36,312 bases of DNA from Micrococcales bacterium (GCA_009779195.1 WRET01000033.1:1-36312); one strand, 5' to 3'; positions 7,607 to 16,631 are shown, counted from the stretch's first letter. A program made the numbers and translations. The notes: generated by a model from the sequence alone, not told the origin.

Positions 7607-9585
7607 TGGACGAGCGCAAGATTCTCGCGGGCAGGTACGAGCTCGGTGAGACCATCGGGCGCGGCGGAATGGCCGAGGTGCACATCGGCCACGACCGACG
7701 GCTCGGGCGCACTGTCGCCGTCAAGGTCCTGCGTTCTGACCTTGCACGGGACCCAGCCTTCCTCAACCGCTTCCGCCGTGAGGCGCAGGCCGCCGCAGCC
7801 TTGAACCACCCGGCGATCGTCGCGGTCTACGACACCGGGGAGGAGCAGGTCTTCGAACCCACCGGCGGTGTGGCGCACCTGCCGTACATCGTCATGGAGT
7901 ACGTCGAAGGACACACGGTGCGTGACGTGCTGCGCGACGGGCGTCCGCTGCCCCCGGACGAGGCGGTCGAGATCGTTGGCGGGGTGCTGTCGGCTCTGGA
8001 GTACTCGCACCGCGCGGGGATCGTCCACCGTGACATCAAACCGGCGAACGTCATGCTCACCACCTCTGGTGCGGTCAAGGTCATGGACTTTGGTATCGCC
8101 CGCGCGGTGGCCGACTCGCAGGCGACGATGACGCAGGCGTCTGCGGTTGTCGGCACCGCCCAGTACCTGTCGCCTGAGCAGGCCCGCGGCGAGCAGGTCG
8201 ACGCCCGTTCCGACCTGTACTCCACCGGCTGCCTGCTGTTCGAGCTGCTCACCGGCCGGCCGCCGTTCATGGCTGACTCCATGGTCGCTGTGGCCTACCA
8301 GCACGTGCGTGAGGAACCTCCTCGCCCGACGTCGTTGAACCCGGACCTGGCCCGGTCGGTGGGTGACTCCATGGACCGGATCGTCTTCAAGGCCCTGGCC
8401 AAGGACCGCGAGACGCGTTACCAGACAGCAGGCGAGTTCCGCGCAGACCTGGAGGCCCTGGCCCGCGGTGGACGCATCATGGCTCCGCCGATCGGCGTGG
8501 CAGGGGCCTCGGCGATGGCCCCCTCGCAGGCCGCGACCACCGTGATGGAACCGATGCGGTCGGTGGGCTCAGCGCCTGCGTGGCAGTCCACCGGCATCAT
8601 GGACCAACCGCCGTACGGTGAGCCCCCGCCCGAAGAAGAAGAAGAGGACCAGCGGCGCTGGTGGATCCCTGTGGCCATCGGTGTGGGTGTCCTGCTGCTG
8701 CTCGTCGTCGTGCTGTTCGTCGTCTCCCAAGGCGGCGGTGGCGACAAGGTGGCGGTCCCGAACGTCATCGGCATGACAGCCGCCGAGGCCGAGGAAGCTC
8801 TCACCCACGCCGGTTTTGTCCCGGTCCCCGAGCTTGAGTTCAACGAGAAGTACCCCGAAGGCGAGGTCTTCGACCAGGACCCCAAGCCTGACTCCCAGCA
8901 GAGGACAGGTGTTGCGGTCAAGTACTACGTCTCCAAAGGCCCAGAGTCTCCTGTTGACGGGGTCGAAGTGCCTGACGTGTCAGGCAAGTCGTCGTCGGAG
9001 GCTGCCGCTGCGCTCGCAGCAGTCGGTCTGAGCGTCGGGGACACCTTCACCGAGCACCATGGCCAGATCGGCAAGGACAAGGTCACACGGACCGACCCAG
9101 AGGTGGGCGACAAGGTGAAAGAGGGCAGCAAGGTCGACCTGTACATCTCTGACGGGCAGGTCCAGATCCCCAGCAACCTGGAGGGTATGACCCAGCAGCA
9201 GGCCCACAAAGCGCTGACCGACCTCGGTCTGAGCCCGTCGTTCACCACCGAGGACGCGCCTGAGGCCCCCGGAACGGTCATCTCGTCCAGGCCGGGGCCC
9301 GGAGAGGTCGTCCCCCAGCGCAGCGTCGTCAATGTCGTCATCGCTGGCGACGGCGGCGACCTTGCCGATGCGGTGGTGCCCAACGACGTGCGTGGCAAGA
9401 GCCCTGGGTCCGTCGAGAACCAGCTCAGGAACCTTGGTTTCACCAACGTCCACCAGAGCTCGGTGTATGACGACACCGTCCCGGCCGGCCAGGTGGTCTC
9501 GGTGACCCCCCCAGGCAGGCAACCTCTGGACACCCCCTTGTCCGTCAACGTCTCCCGGGGCAGGGAAGAACCTGACGGCGGGTGA
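7606..9585 (+). CDS. pknB: PknB: PASTA-domain Ser/Thr protein kinase
   Basis: A 659-aa receptor kinase. Residues 10-270 are the kinase domain: GRGGMAEV loop, ATP lysine Lys40, HRDIKPAN with catalytic Asp143, DFG and GTAQYLSPEQ. An acidic juxtamembrane stretch (EEEEED) precedes one membrane helix (about 355-377). About 280 extracellular residues hold four PASTA repeats, beginning near VAVPNVIG, VEVPDVSG, VQIPSNLEG and AVVPNDVRG; these bind muropeptides or lipid II in the family. GGAGG lies nine bases before the GTG start, which overlaps the pknA stop. The stop abuts the convergent trpG stop with no spacer. Confidence 0.95.
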   Translation: MDERKILAGRYELGETIGRGGMAEVHIGHDRRLGRTVAVKVLRSDLARDPAFLNRFRREAQAAAALNHPAIVAVYDTGEEQVFEPTGGVAHLPYIVMEYVEGHTVRDVLRDGRPLPPDEAVEIVGGVLSALEYSHRAGIVHRDIKPANVMLTTSGAVKVMDFGIARAVADSQATMTQASAVVGTAQYLSPEQARGEQVDARSDLYSTGCLLFELLTGRPPFMADSMVAVAYQHVREEPPRPTSLNPDLARSVGDSMDRIVFKALAKDRETRYQTAGEFRADLEALARGGRIMAPPIGVAGASAMAPSQAATTVMEPMRSVGSAPAWQSTGIMDQPPYGEPPPEEEEEDQRRWWIPVAIGVGVLLLLVVVLFVVSQGGGGDKVAVPNVIGMTAAEAEEALTHAGFVPVPELEFNEKYPEGEVFDQDPKPDSQQRTGVAVKYYVSKGPESPVDGVEVPDVSGKSSSEAAAALAAVGLSVGDTFTEHHGQIGKDKVTRTDPEVGDKVKEGSKVDLYISDGQVQIPSNLEGMTQQQAHKALTDLGLSPSFTTEDAPEAPGTVISSRPGPGEVVPQRSVVNVVIAGDGGDLADAVVPNDVRGKSPGSVENQLRNLGFTNVHQSSVYDDTVPAGQVVSVTPPGRQPLDTPLSVNVSRGREEPDGG

Positions 9586-10218
9586 TCAGGCTGCCAGGAG
9601 CGGGCGCAGCCGTGCCGCGCGGGTGACGGCCTGGTCGTCGCCGCACAGGGCCAGCCAGTTCGCCAGGATGCGGTGACCACCGTCGGTGAGGACCGACTCG
9701 GGGTGGAACTGCACACCGTGCAACGGCAAGGTCCGGTGCGCCAGGCCCATGACGACCTGGTTGGTCCACGCGGTGACGACCAGGTCGTCGGGGACCGACC
9801 CGGGCACGACTGCCAGCGAGTGGTACCGGGTCGCCGTGAACGGTGAGGCGAGCCCGGCCAGGACACCTGTCTGGTCGTGGGTGACCGGGCTGGTCTTGCC
9901 GTGCATGAGCTCGGGCGCGTGCGTCACCGTCGCGCCGAACACCTCGGCGAGCACCTGGTGGCCCAGGCACACCCCGAGCATGGCTGTGCCGGTCGCTGCG
10001 CACGTGCGGACCACCTGGGTAGACACGCCGGCGTGGGCGGGGGCCCCAGGCCCGGGGGAGACCAGCACCCCGCAGGCGCCGCGCACAGCGGAGTCGACGT
10101 CGTCGAGCGCGTCGTTGCGGACCACGTGCGTGCGTGCGCCCAGCTGGTGCAGGTAGCCGACGATCGTCCAGACGAACGAGTCGTAGTTGTCGACCACCAG
10201 GACCGGTGCAAGCCCCAT
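9586..10218 (-). CDS. pabA: Glutamine amidotransferase of anthranilate/aminodeoxychorismate synthase (TrpG/PabA)
   Basis: A 210-aa class I glutamine amidotransferase that supplies ammonia to the chorismate-using partner (TrpE or PabB). Visible motifs: VVDNYDSFVWT at the N-terminus, SPGPGAP (oxyanion strand), GVCLGHQ with nucleophile Cys84, and QFHPESV carrying the catalytic His and Glu. I place the start at ATG 10218, where the canonical N-terminus begins and the ATG overlaps the stop of the 51-aa gene upstream. No trpE/pabB is in the window; a stand-alone pabA next to pknB is a common actinobacterial arrangement and likely serves folate and tryptophan synthesis. The stop meets the pknB stop in a TGATCA palindrome. 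Confidence 0.9.
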   Translation of the reverse strand: MGLAPVLVVDNYDSFVWTIVGYLHQLGARTHVVRNDALDDVDSAVRGACGVLVSPGPGAPAHAGVSTQVVRTCAATGTAMLGVCLGHQVLAEVFGATVTHAPELMHGKTSPVTHDQTGVLAGLASPFTATRYHSLAVVPGSVPDDLVVTAWTNQVVMGLAHRTLPLHGVQFHPESVLTDGGHRILANWLALCGDDQAVTRAARLRPLLAA

Positions 10219-10373
10219 CAGTCGACGGTCGTGTCGTTGAACGGCATGAACGGTGAGACAGCAGGAAACACCCACAAGAAGCACACCACGACCAGCGCCA
10301 CGACGAGCGCGAGCGCGATCAGGGCCCGCACCACCACAGGGCCGGGCAAGTTCCGCCAGATCCAGCCGTACAC
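10218..10373 (-). CDS. Small single-pass membrane protein (51 aa)
   Basis: A short gene between the sortase and pabA. It encodes 51 residues beginning VYGWIWRNLPGP, then one membrane helix (about residues 13-36, rich in Val/Leu/Ala), and ends PFMPFNDTTVD. GTG 10373 is preceded by AGGATAGGGG, lies four bases after the sortase stop, and its own stop overlaps the pabA ATG (TGATG). Small proteins of this form (YGW..R.LPGP, helix, PFMPFND) are, as I recall, usual beside the actinobacterial class E sortase. Function is unknown; a helper of the sortase or membrane complex is only a guess. It is easily missed because of its length. Confidence 0.8.
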   Translation of the reverse strand: MYGWIWRNLPGPVVVRALIALALVVALVVVCFLWVFPAVSPFMPFNDTTVD

Positions 10374-10377
10374 GCCC

Positions 10378-11199
10378 CTATCCTTTCGCGTCCAACAGTT
10401 CTTGCGGGGTGCCCGAGGATGTCGGGGCCCAGTAGTCCAGCTCGCCGTGCACGATATACCGCTGCTGCGCGGAGTACTTGGGATGGCATGTGGTCAAGGT
10501 GATCAGCCGCTGCGTCGGCTCCGCTGTGGGGTCCCCCGGCACGGGGGCGACCACATTGCCCTGGGACGGTCGGACGATCTCGAACGAGGTGACGCGGTAC
10601 ACGTACCAGGTATCGGGCGTCCGGACCACCAGCGCGTCGCCGATCTTCAGCTCTTCGATCCGGTTGAACGGTTTGCCGAAAGTGGTGCGGTGCCCGGCGA
10701 TGGCGAAGTTGCCCACGTCCCCGGGCATCGCAGTGCCGACGTAGTGGCCGATACCCAGCGGGTCGAGCACCTTGGAACGGTCGGTGCCCTGGCTGATAGG
10801 TCGGACAGGCTCGCCGTTCCACCGCGGTATCTCGATAGACGCGAACGTCACCGCCGCCTCGCCCGGTTCGGCCATCACCGGTGGGGGGCCCTCACCAGGG
10901 ACCGCGACGTTCGGCGGAGGGGTCGGGGCGATCTTCTGGAATTCGTTGACGAGGTGGGACTGGCGGTTGTTGCCCTCCACGTCGGTCCACCACAGCTGCC
11001 ACACCAAGAACGCCAGCAGCGCCACCCCCACAGTGATGAAAAGCTCGCCGACGACACCGAGCGTGGCGTAGGCCGCCTGGTCGGCGCTGCGGTAGGGGTT
11101 CGCGTGGCGGGCCGTGTGGTGCGACGACCTCCGGGCCGGGGCTGTCGCAGGTGCGGCCCCGGCGGAGCTGTTGACGACGGCAGGCCATGTGGTTGTCAT
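10378..11199 (-). CDS. srtE: Class E sortase
   Basis: A 273-aa membrane-anchored cysteine transpeptidase that would attach sorting-signal proteins to peptidoglycan. A basic cytoplasmic N-terminus of about 45 residues is followed by one helix (about 48-68, GELFITVGVALLAFLVWQLWW), a linker, and the sortase domain. The catalytic His is in NFAIAGHRTT, the catalytic Cys in TLTTCHPKYSA and the Arg in QQRYIVHGEL. TLTTC and the location next to pknB/pabA are typical of class E housekeeping sortases (recognising LAxTG). No substrate with a sorting signal is encoded in this window. It overlaps the DUF881 gene by ATGA. Confidence 0.92.
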   Translation of the reverse strand: MTTTWPAVVNSSAGAAPATAPARRSSHHTARHANPYRSADQAAYATLGVVGELFITVGVALLAFLVWQLWWTDVEGNNRQSHLVNEFQKIAPTPPPNVAVPGEGPPPVMAEPGEAAVTFASIEIPRWNGEPVRPISQGTDRSKVLDPLGIGHYVGTAMPGDVGNFAIAGHRTTFGKPFNRIEELKIGDALVVRTPDTWYVYRVTSFEIVRPSQGNVVAPVPGDPTAEPTQRLITLTTCHPKYSAQQRYIVHGELDYWAPTSSGTPQELLDAKG

Positions 11200-12017
11200 G
11201 AGTTGCTCCCGGTGGTGGCCAGCACGTCAGTGCCCTCAGGCGCCTGGGCGTAGACCAGGCCGGTGGCGCCCGAGTAGGCCGGCAGGCGCAGGTCGTCGTC
11301 GGTGCGCACCGACCAGCCCAGACCCACCTCCGTGGCGTCACGCTGGTAGGCGCGGACGGCGGGCGAGCTGTCCAGGGCGGCACGCAGGGCGTCGGGGTCG
11401 CCGATCGCCGCGACGGTGTACGGAGGGGAGTAGACCCGCCCGCCCAGGCGCAGCACGTTGCCCACGCACTGCACCGAGGTGGTCGACACGATCCGCTGGT
11501 CTTGCAGGGCGATCGCTTCGGCGCCGCCGGCCCACAGGGCGTTGACGACGGCCTGGAGGTCTTGTTGGTGCACGACGAGCACGTCGGGGGACAACCCGTC
11601 GCGGGCTGCTGTCGCAGGGGCGTCGTCGAGGGTCACCACGAGCCCAGGCCCGCTCACTGCGACCGACCCTGCCGCGACCTGCACCGGCACAGACACCGGC
11701 CCGGGCAGGTCCGTGACCTCGCTGGTCAAGGCGTCTACCTCGGCGCGCAGCGCGTCGACCTGCGCAGCCTTGTGCTCGACCTGGTCAGCCTTGCTGCGGG
11801 TGTAGTCGACGAGGTCTTGCGGCCGGCGGACCGCCTGGCCGTCGGCGGCGCTGACGACGAACAGCAACCCTGCCAGGCACGCCACAAGCGCAGAACCCAG
11901 GGGGAACGACAGACGTGTGCGTGCCCCAGGTCCGCTCGTCACGGGCCCGTTGGTGCCAGGCGTGGTCTTGGCCGTCGTCCTCACCTCCTGCTGCTCGTCT
12001 TGTGTTCGTCTCGTCAT
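11196..12017 (-). CDS. DUF881 family protein
   Basis: A 273-aa protein with a charged N-terminal 35 residues, one membrane helix (about 37-58, PLGSALVACLAGLLFVVS) and an extracytoplasmic region. That region starts with a probable coiled coil (about 70-100, ADQVEHKAAQVDALRAEVDAL) and continues as the DUF881 fold, with VSGPGLVVTLDD, LQAVVNALWAGGAEAIALQDQR and YTVAAIGDPDAL. DUF881 proteins are widespread in Actinobacteria and Firmicutes and are found beside division genes such as crgA; their role is not established. Here the gene diverges from crgA and is translationally coupled to the sortase. Confidence 0.88.
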   Translation of the reverse strand: MTRRTQDEQQEVRTTAKTTPGTNGPVTSGPGARTRLSFPLGSALVACLAGLLFVVSAADGQAVRRPQDLVDYTRSKADQVEHKAAQVDALRAEVDALTSEVTDLPGPVSVPVQVAAGSVAVSGPGLVVTLDDAPATAARDGLSPDVLVVHQQDLQAVVNALWAGGAEAIALQDQRIVSTTSVQCVGNVLRLGGRVYSPPYTVAAIGDPDALRAALDSSPAVRAYQRDATEVGLGWSVRTDDDLRLPAYSGATGLVYAQAPEGTDVLATTGSNS

Positions 12018-12132
12018 GCTGCTCTTGTAGGGCTGGTGTCTTCGACTCGCGTCGTCGTCTGGGCACTAGGCTAAGTCATTGGTGCCCCCATTCCAGATCG
12101 GCACCTGGTAGCGAAGACAGGAGCAGCCAAGC

Positions 12133-12393
12133 GTGGCCAAGTCGACACCGCCCCGCAAGAAGCCCGCGTACACACCACCACCGGCCGCCCGCACGAAGGC
12201 ACCTAGTCCTCAGTGGTACAAGGTTCTCATGGTCTCGCTCATGGTGGGAGGACTCCTATGGGTCGTGGCCACCTACCTGGCTGCCCCCGCTCCCCGAGGC
12301 GGCTTCCCGGTGCCCGGGATCGGTCCGTGGAACATCGCCATCGGCTTCGTCCTCATGATGACCGGTTTCATCATGACGACCCGTTGGCGCTAG
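12133..12393 (+). CDS. crgA: CrgA cell-division protein
   Basis: An 86-aa protein with a basic, Pro-rich N-terminus (KSTPPRKKP) and two membrane helices (about 30-50 and 65-82) joined by a short loop, ending TTRWR. This is the CrgA layout: a small septal membrane protein that interacts with FtsZ, FtsQ, FtsI and PBPs in mycobacteria and coordinates sporulation septation in Streptomyces. The start is GTG 12133 with AGGAG nine bases upstream. A TAGGCT box at 12067-12072 may be its -10. The gene is divergent from DUF881 and convergent with nadB. Confidence 0.92.
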   Translation: MAKSTPPRKKPAYTPPPAARTKAPSPQWYKVLMVSLMVGGLLWVVATYLAAPAPRGGFPVPGIGPWNIAIGFVLMMTGFIMTTRWR

Positions 12394-12531
12394 GGGCTCG
12401 TCGGGTGCAGCGGGGTGCTGTCGCGCCTGTGCACACCCATGTCACCGTGGGGTCTGGTGACGTCTGCGGCGGCCTGTGCTGGTGTGTCCGTCTCGCTGTT
12501 GTCCCCAGCAGTGGGTAAGCCTGTGGATGAG

Positions 12532-14214
12532 CTACACGGGTGTGATTCGTGACACCAGGGTGGGGGTCTGACCGGGGGTGATGGTGGTGTCCAGGTGGAC
12601 GGCCCACGCCTCGGACGGTTCGGTGACGTCGGTGCGACGGTGGGAGCCGCGCGACTCGGTGCGGGCCGAGGCCGCCGCCACGAGGGCGGTCGACACAGCG
12701 TGGAGGTTGGTGGCTTCCCAGGCGGCGGCCGTGGAGGCACCGCCACGGGTGGGAGCGGTCTGCTCGAGGAGGCAGGCCAGGGCGGACAGGCCCTGCGGGG
12801 ACCGCAGGACGCCTGCGTCGTGCTGCATGGCGGACGTGACGGTCGCGCGGGTGGACGGGTCGACGCCTGCGGGTTCGCCCACGACGTCGCCAGGTGTGCG
12901 CTGCGGGAGGTCGTCGCGCAGGGTGCGCGCGGCGGCAGACCCTGCGACCAGTCCTTCGAGCAGGGAGTTCGACGCGAGGCGGTTCGCCCCGTGGACGCCT
13001 GTGCAGGCCACCTCGCCGACGGCTGACAGCCCCCGGACGCCAGTGCGACCGTCCAGGTCAGCGGCCACTCCGCCGCACGAGTAGTGCTGTGCGGGGCGTA
13101 TGGGCACCATCTGGGTCACCGGGTCGACGCCTGCCGAGCGGCACCCGGCCACGACGGTGGGGAACCGTTGTTCGAGCCTCTGCGCGCCCAGGTGCCGGGC
13201 GTCGAGGTACAGGTGGTCGGTTCCCTGGGCGGCCATGACCTGGGCGATACGGGTGGCGACGATGTCACGCGGCGCCAGGTCGGCCAGTGGGTGCACCCCG
13301 GCCATGACCAGGTCACCGTAGGTGTCGCGCAGCATAGCACCTTCGCCACGCACCGCCTCGGAGATGAGCAGGGCTTGGCCGGTGTCCATCGGCGGCCCGG
13401 CGAAAACCGTCGGGTGAAACTGCACAAACTCGACGTCGCGCAGCGCCGCACCGGCCCGCAACGCCGCGGCCATACCGTCGCCGGTGACCGCTGGGGGGTT
13501 CGTCGTGGAGGCGAACACCCGTCCCAGACCCCCGGTGGCCAGGACGGTCGCGCGGGCCAGGACCCGGCCCACGGCGATCCGCCCGCGGTGCCCCAGACGT
13601 GGGCTGGCCTGGGCGACGAGCGCGCCGGTGACCTGGCCGTCGTCGGAACGTTCCAGGTCCAGCAGGCAGGTGTGTTCGACGATGGTCGTGCGCTCGTCGG
13701 CCAGGGCGCCGGTCGCCATGGCTGTCAGGGCGCGCTGGACCTCGGCGCCGGTCGCGTCACCTCCGGCGTGGACGATCCGGGCGCGGCTGTGCCCGCCCTC
13801 ACGGGTCTGGGCCAGCCGACCGTCGGGGCCCCGGTCGAAGGCTGCGCCAAGGGCGATGAGCGCTTCCACAGCGGCCGGGCCTTCGGCAGCCAGGCGTCGC
13901 ACGGCGGCACCGTCGCACAACCCAGCCCCGGCAGTCATGGTGTCGACCGCGTGCGCGTCGACGTCGTCTGCGTGGGCGGCGCGGGCCACACCGCCTTGGG
14001 CCCACGGGGTCGACCCGGCGTCGAGCACGCCTTTGGTCACGAGCACGACGTCCAGGCCCGACCCGGCGAGCCCGGTCACCACCGACAGCCCGGCCACCCC
14101 CGAGCCGACGACGAGCACGTCACAGGTGGTGGTCCACTCTGGCTGGGGTGCGGCCAGGCGCGCGGCCATGCGTGTGGGGGTCACGACAGGCGCTGGAGCG
14201 GTCGTGGCGATCAC
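12532..14214 (-). CDS. nadB: L-aspartate oxidase NadB
   Basis: A 560-aa flavoprotein that oxidises L-aspartate to iminoaspartate, the first step of de novo NAD synthesis. The N-terminal FAD site is [11 protein letters not shown] (about residues 26-36). [21 protein letters not shown] and QHYSCGGV are typical NadB/SdhA-family motifs, and a helical C-terminal domain follows. I chose GTG 14214, in the GTGA overlap with nadA and preceded by AGGAGG; this gives the normal family length, whereas longer in-frame extensions run back through nadA in another frame. Iminoaspartate is handed to NadA next door. nadC does not follow; crgA lies convergently 138 bases downstream. Confidence 0.94.
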   Translation of the reverse strand: MIATTAPAPVVTPTRMAARLAAPQPEWTTTCDVLVVGSGVAGLSVVTGLAGSGLDVVLVTKGVLDAGSTPWAQGGVARAAHADDVDAHAVDTMTAGAGLCDGAAVRRLAAEGPAAVEALIALGAAFDRGPDGRLAQTREGGHSRARIVHAGGDATGAEVQRALTAMATGALADERTTIVEHTCLLDLERSDDGQVTGALVAQASPRLGHRGRIAVGRVLARATVLATGGLGRVFASTTNPPAVTGDGMAAALRAGAALRDVEFVQFHPTVFAGPPMDTGQALLISEAVRGEGAMLRDTYGDLVMAGVHPLADLAPRDIVATRIAQVMAAQGTDHLYLDARHLGAQRLEQRFPTVVAGCRSAGVDPVTQMVPIRPAQHYSCGGVAADLDGRTGVRGLSAVGEVACTGVHGANRLASNSLLEGLVAGSAAARTLRDDLPQRTPGDVVGEPAGVDPSTRATVTSAMQHDAGVLRSPQGLSALACLLEQTAPTRGGASTAAAWEATNLHAVSTALVAAASARTESRGSHRRTDVTEPSEAWAVHLDTTITPGQTPTLVSRITPV

Positions 14215-15290
14215 GGTGCACCTCCTTGGGTCGGGCTCAGCGTTGGTGTTGGGCCGGGCCCAGGGCTGGTGGGGCCTAGCGCGATCATGCGGTCCACGGC
14301 GGTGCGGGCGCGCTCGGCGACCTGCGGGTCGACGTGGACCTCCTCGCGGCCTTCGCGCAGGGCCGTCAGGAGCGTGGTGGGGGTGGTCATCTTCATGTAC
14401 GGGCACACTGCCCACGGGTCGACAGGGTCGAAGCGCACCGCAGGGTTGGCGCGGCGCAGCTGGTGCAGCATCCCGACCTCGGTGGCGACCAGCACACGGG
14501 AGGTGCGGGTGCGGCGGGCCTCGTCGAGCATCCCGCCGGTGGACACGATCCGGACACGCTCAGGCGGGATCGTGCCGTCGGCGGCCATGGCCAGCGCGGA
14601 GGTGGCGCAGGCGCACTCAGGGTGGACGAGCACATCGGCCGACGGGTCGTCGGCGATGGCCTCGGCGAGCACGTCCCCGCCGATGTCTTCGTGGACATGG
14701 CACTGCCCGTCCCACAGGTGCAGGTCACGGCCGGTGGTCCGGGCCACGTGGGCACCGAGGTGACGGTCGGGCAGGAACAGCACCTCACGGTCGGGGTCGA
14801 GCGAGGCCACGACGTCTACAGCGTTCGACGACGTGCAGCAGATGTCGGACTCGGCCTTGACCTCGGCGCTGGTGTTCACGTACGCCACGACAACCGCCCC
14901 AGGGTGCTCGGCCTTCCACGCCCGCAGCTGGTCGGCGGTGATGGTGGCGGCCAGGGAGCAGCCCGCAGCAGGGTCGGGGATGAGCACCCGCTTGCCGGGG
15001 GCAAGGATCTTGGCGGTCTCGGCCATGAAGTGGACCCCGCAGAACACGATCTCCGAAGCAGGGACCGTCGCGGCGAGACGCGACAGCGCCAGGGAGTCAC
15101 CCACGTGGTCGGCCACGTCCTGGACAGCAGGGAGCTGGTAGTTATGGGCCAAGATGACAGCGTCACGTTGCTCAGCCAGCGCACGGACCTGTGGCGCCCA
15201 GTCGGGGCCGGGGTCGTCTTCGTGGATCCACACAGGTCTGGTGGGTTGCGTGGCAACGCCAAGGGTCGGCGCGGTGTCCCTCGTGGTCAT
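14211..15290 (-). CDS. nadA: Quinolinate synthase NadA
   Basis: A 359-aa enzyme that condenses iminoaspartate with dihydroxyacetone phosphate to quinolinate using a [4Fe-4S] cluster. The three family cysteines are visible: Cys84 ([10 protein letters not shown]), Cys225 (HPECACAT) and Cys295 (VCPYMKMTT). Other conserved segments are [23 protein letters not shown] and DRHLG. The ATG has a strong AGGAGGT ribosome-binding site. It is the first gene of nadA-nadB and diverges from nrtR; repression by NrtR according to NAD status is likely from context. Confidence 0.95.
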   Translation of the reverse strand: MTTRDTAPTLGVATQPTRPVWIHEDDPGPDWAPQVRALAEQRDAVILAHNYQLPAVQDVADHVGDSLALSRLAATVPASEIVFCGVHFMAETAKILAPGKRVLIPDPAAGCSLAATITADQLRAWKAEHPGAVVVAYVNTSAEVKAESDICCTSSNAVDVVASLDPDREVLFLPDRHLGAHVARTTGRDLHLWDGQCHVHEDIGGDVLAEAIADDPSADVLVHPECACATSALAMAADGTIPPERVRIVSTGGMLDEARRTRTSRVLVATEVGMLHQLRRANPAVRFDPVDPWAVCPYMKMTTPTTLLTALREGREEVHVDPQVAERARTAVDRMIALGPTSPGPGPTPTLSPTQGGAP

Positions 15291-15406
15291 CTGTGACCTC
15301 CTGCTGCCTGGAGCCGTGCCCGCAGTCGTGGGCTCGTCCTGGTGGTCGGGTCCTGTTGTTGCTGTTCTCGACCGTGAGAGGCGGTGCGTCGCACCGTTTT
15401 CGATCC

Positions 15407-15442
15407 TTGGTCGATAACCTCGATGAGACTACAGTAAACCCC
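15407..15442 (+). promoter_or_regulatory. Predicted nrtR promoter within the nadA/nrtR control region
   Basis: TTGGTC at 15407-15412 and TACAGT at 15430-15435 are separated by 17 bases, a good -35/-10 pair. The -10 ends seven bases before the GTG at 15443, so the transcript would start at or next to the start codon. Three TCGAT pentamers (15400-15404, 15411-15415, 15420-15424) surround these boxes and could be regulator contacts; a clear NrtR palindrome is not obvious. On the opposite strand TAGTCT overlaps the same bases and could serve nadA. Confidence 0.5.
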
Positions 15443-16150
15443 GTGGCCGCAACTCTGTCTACCCCTGTCCCACAGTGCGGGCACGAAGTCCTGGCCGCAG
15501 TGCTCCAGGTCCGTGACGAAGCACCGGCGGTCCACGTCCTGCTGTGGCAGCGTGCCCTCGAACCGGCCGCCGGGTCGTGGGCCCTGCCCGGAGGCGACCT
15601 CGGGCCCGACGAGCACCTCAACGCTTCGATCCGCCGCCAGCTGGCTGAGAAGGTCGACGTGTGCGAGCTGTCCCACCTCGAGCAGGTCGACTCACGCGGA
15701 CGGCCCGAACGCGTCCCTGGTCGCCGGGTGGTCGCGACCAGCTACCTGGGCCTCATGCCCGCCGACGCCGACCCCCGCCTGCCCGCCGACACCACCTGGC
15801 ACCCCGTCACCGACCTTCCCCCCATGGCCTTTGACCACGGCCTCATCGTCCGTGCCGCGGTGGGGCGCCTGTCGCGCAAGCTCACCTACACCAACCTCGG
15901 CTTCGCCCTGGCCCCACCCCAGTTCACCATGTCCGAGCTAGCCCGCATCTACCGCGCCGCCCTGGGCCACGACGTCGACGTGACGAACCTCCAGCGCATC
16001 TTGTTGCGCCGCGCCCAGATCGAACCCACCGGCGCCACCGTCCGCCCTGGCCGCGGCGGCGGCCGGCCTGCTGCGATCTACCGTTTCACCGCCCACGAGC
16101 TCGAAGTCACCGACCCCTTCGCCGTCCTCGCCCCGCCCCGCAGCTCGTGA
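15443..16150 (+). CDS. nrtR: NrtR-type Nudix-related transcriptional regulator of NAD metabolism
   Basis: A 235-aa regulator. Residues 15-145 form a Nudix-like domain in which the catalytic box is eroded: LPGGDLGPDEHLNASIRRQL keeps the GG.L..DE frame but lacks the REUxEE core, fitting a sensor rather than a hydrolase. Residues 155-225 form the NrtR winged helix (FTMSELARIYRAALGH, NLQRILLRRAQIEPTG, GRGGGRPAAIYRF). NrtR repressors sense ADP-ribose or NAD-related ligands and control nadA-nadB. The start is GTG 15443, just after the -10; upstream in-frame sequence runs into the nadA coding region in the opposite direction. There is no Shine-Dalgarno, in keeping with a leaderless mRNA. Confidence 0.88.
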   Translation: MAATLSTPVPQCGHEVLAAVLQVRDEAPAVHVLLWQRALEPAAGSWALPGGDLGPDEHLNASIRRQLAEKVDVCELSHLEQVDSRGRPERVPGRRVVATSYLGLMPADADPRLPADTTWHPVTDLPPMAFDHGLIVRAAVGRLSRKLTYTNLGFALAPPQFTMSELARIYRAALGHDVDVTNLQRILLRRAQIEPTGATVRPGRGGGRPAAIYRFTAHELEVTDPFAVLAPPRSS

Positions 16151-16172
16151 CCGCGCACAGGCGAGGACCTGC

Positions 16173-16631
16173 TCAGCGGCGGTCTCCTGGCCAGGTGGGG
16201 GCGTCGTGGACGGGGAACTGCTCGATACCGACGGCCGGAGCGGTGAGGCGCCCAGATGCCTCGGCGGCGGTGCGGGCCAGCTCACGCAGGAGCATCGGAC
16301 GCATGATGATGGCGGTCACCAAGGTGATGGCCCACATCACGTAGGGGCCAACGATCCAGGCGCCGGCGTCGGCGTACATGCGGGTGAAAAGGCCCAAGGT
16401 GGCATGGCCGTTGGCGGCGGCCACCACGTAGTAGCTGACGGTGAGCGTGCCCAAGACGGCCAGCACCACCCACCACATCTTGCGGGTCGACTTCATCGCC
16501 GGGTAGACGAAACCCACAGGGGCCAGCAGCGGCAGGATGAAGGCCACGACGATACCGACGACCCACCAGCTGTGCCCACGGGTCCACGACGGGTTGGCAA
16601 GGAGCGACTTTTCGCGGTCGAGGAGGTTCAT
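16173..16631 (-). CDS. Small multi-pass membrane protein, unknown function
   Basis: A 152-aa protein with three to four hydrophobic helices: VGIVVAFILPLLAPVGFVYP, WWVVLAVLGTLTVSYYVVAA and WIVGPYVMWAITLVTAIIM, then a short cytoplasmic tail. The ATG at 16631 lies four bases after the stop of the zinc-ribbon gene, which favours it over a longer form that would read back into that gene. I do not recognise a named family. It is last in a leftward group with two zinc-ribbon genes, so a joint role at the membrane is plausible but only inferred from position. Confidence 0.75.
   Translation of the reverse strand: MNLLDREKSLLANPSWTRGHSWWVVGIVVAFILPLLAPVGFVYPAMKSTRKMWWVVLAVLGTLTVSYYVVAAANGHATLGLFTRMYADAGAWIVGPYVMWAITLVTAIIMRPMLLRELARTAAEASGRLTAPAVGIEQFPVHDAPTWPGDRR

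Noticed and set aside
6702..7766. 354-aa minus-strand frame opposite the pknA linker
   Set aside because: Mirror of the Pro/Ala-rich linker; no start signal and no domain.
12441..12461. GTCACC/GGTGAC hairpin after crgA as a terminator
   Set aside because: Only six base pairs with a nine-base loop and no T-run; not better than chance in this composition.
13084..14860. Long plus-strand open frames opposite nadB and nadA
   Set aside because: Gly/Arg/Pro-rich shadow translations without motifs; nadB and nadA are unambiguous on the other strand.
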